A DNA stretch of 36,950 nucleotides from Xanthomonas euvesicatoria pv. euvesicatoria (lineage in GTDB: Bacteria; Pseudomonadota; Gammaproteobacteria; Xanthomonadales; Xanthomonadaceae): NCBI RefSeq assembly GCF_020880415.1, contig NZ_JAJIUJ010000032.1, positions 1 through 36,950 of the forward strand, written 5' to 3'. This document shows positions 36,791 to 36,950 of this stretch, piece after piece (position 1 is the first letter of the stretch; every line of letters starts with the position of its first letter). Under the pieces are notes generated by a model that was given only the letters and a program-made list of their open reading frames with translations, was not told the origin of the DNA and did not search any database. A program made the position numbers and the translations under genes.

Positions 36791-36950
36791 GCTGTTCTCT
36801 CTCCTGCAACTGCAACGCGCCGCGCGGTCGGCATCCGGCCGGGCTGGGGCGCAAGGGGGCGGATCGTCCACATTCATCCGGATGGAAAGATATTATCGCG
36901 TTGTTCAGGGCGGCGCGAGATGGCACAGTGCGTGCGCGCCGGCATGAGCT

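Overview
The window looks like chromosomal DNA of a Xanthomonas species or a close relative in the Lysobacteraceae. It is mostly GC-rich. The order pilC-pilD-coaE, pilA, pilB, pilR-pilS, sucC-sucD fits that group, and PilD lacks the usual zinc cysteines, a trait I recall for the Xanthomonas enzyme. The bamD / rluD-pgeF neighbourhood is the usual gammaproteobacterial one. Genus is inferred from gene content and order only; no search was run.

Left end (1-5.5 kb, minus strand, accessory). A 1516-codon Rhs/YD-repeat protein with a signal peptide overlaps, by ATGA, a 66-residue two-helix membrane protein that is a candidate immunity protein. Downstream are a rho-independent terminator, a structured leader with a 20-bp perfect palindrome, a 22-codon leader ORF, and the 5' part of a SymE-like toxin gene cut by the window edge. 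The leader ORF stop overlaps the symE start.

Type IV pilus and core block (5.7-17 kb). pilC-pilD-coaE run on the minus strand. pilA points the other way and has a near-consensus sigma-54 promoter with an 8-bp inverted repeat upstream at enhancer distance. pilB follows. The regulators pilS and pilR lie on the minus strand, with a 188-bp element bounded by 22-bp inverted repeats between pilB and pilR. PilSR are the expected activators of the pilA promoter. sucC-sucD (succinyl-CoA ligase) follow and end in a UUCG hairpin.

17-24.5 kb. A ribbon-helix-helix/ParE-type toxin-antitoxin pair is fused operonically to nadE (NAD+ synthetase). Convergent to it is an unassigned secreted clan-A-like glycosidase, then bamD. 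Divergent from bamD is rluD-pgeF-DUF4166-DUF393, a tightly overlapping set.

24.6-37 kb, all minus strand. A methyl-accepting chemotaxis protein with a PAS domain, a membrane PQQ glucose dehydrogenase, a trehalose operon otsB-GH15-otsA, and a TonB-dependent receptor. Two gene-poor gaps of about 0.5-0.6 kb flank the glucose dehydrogenase.

The least explained items are the Rhs tip with its membrane partner, the symE leader system, the toxin-antitoxin-nadE operon, and the inverted-repeat element seen in related form at two loci.
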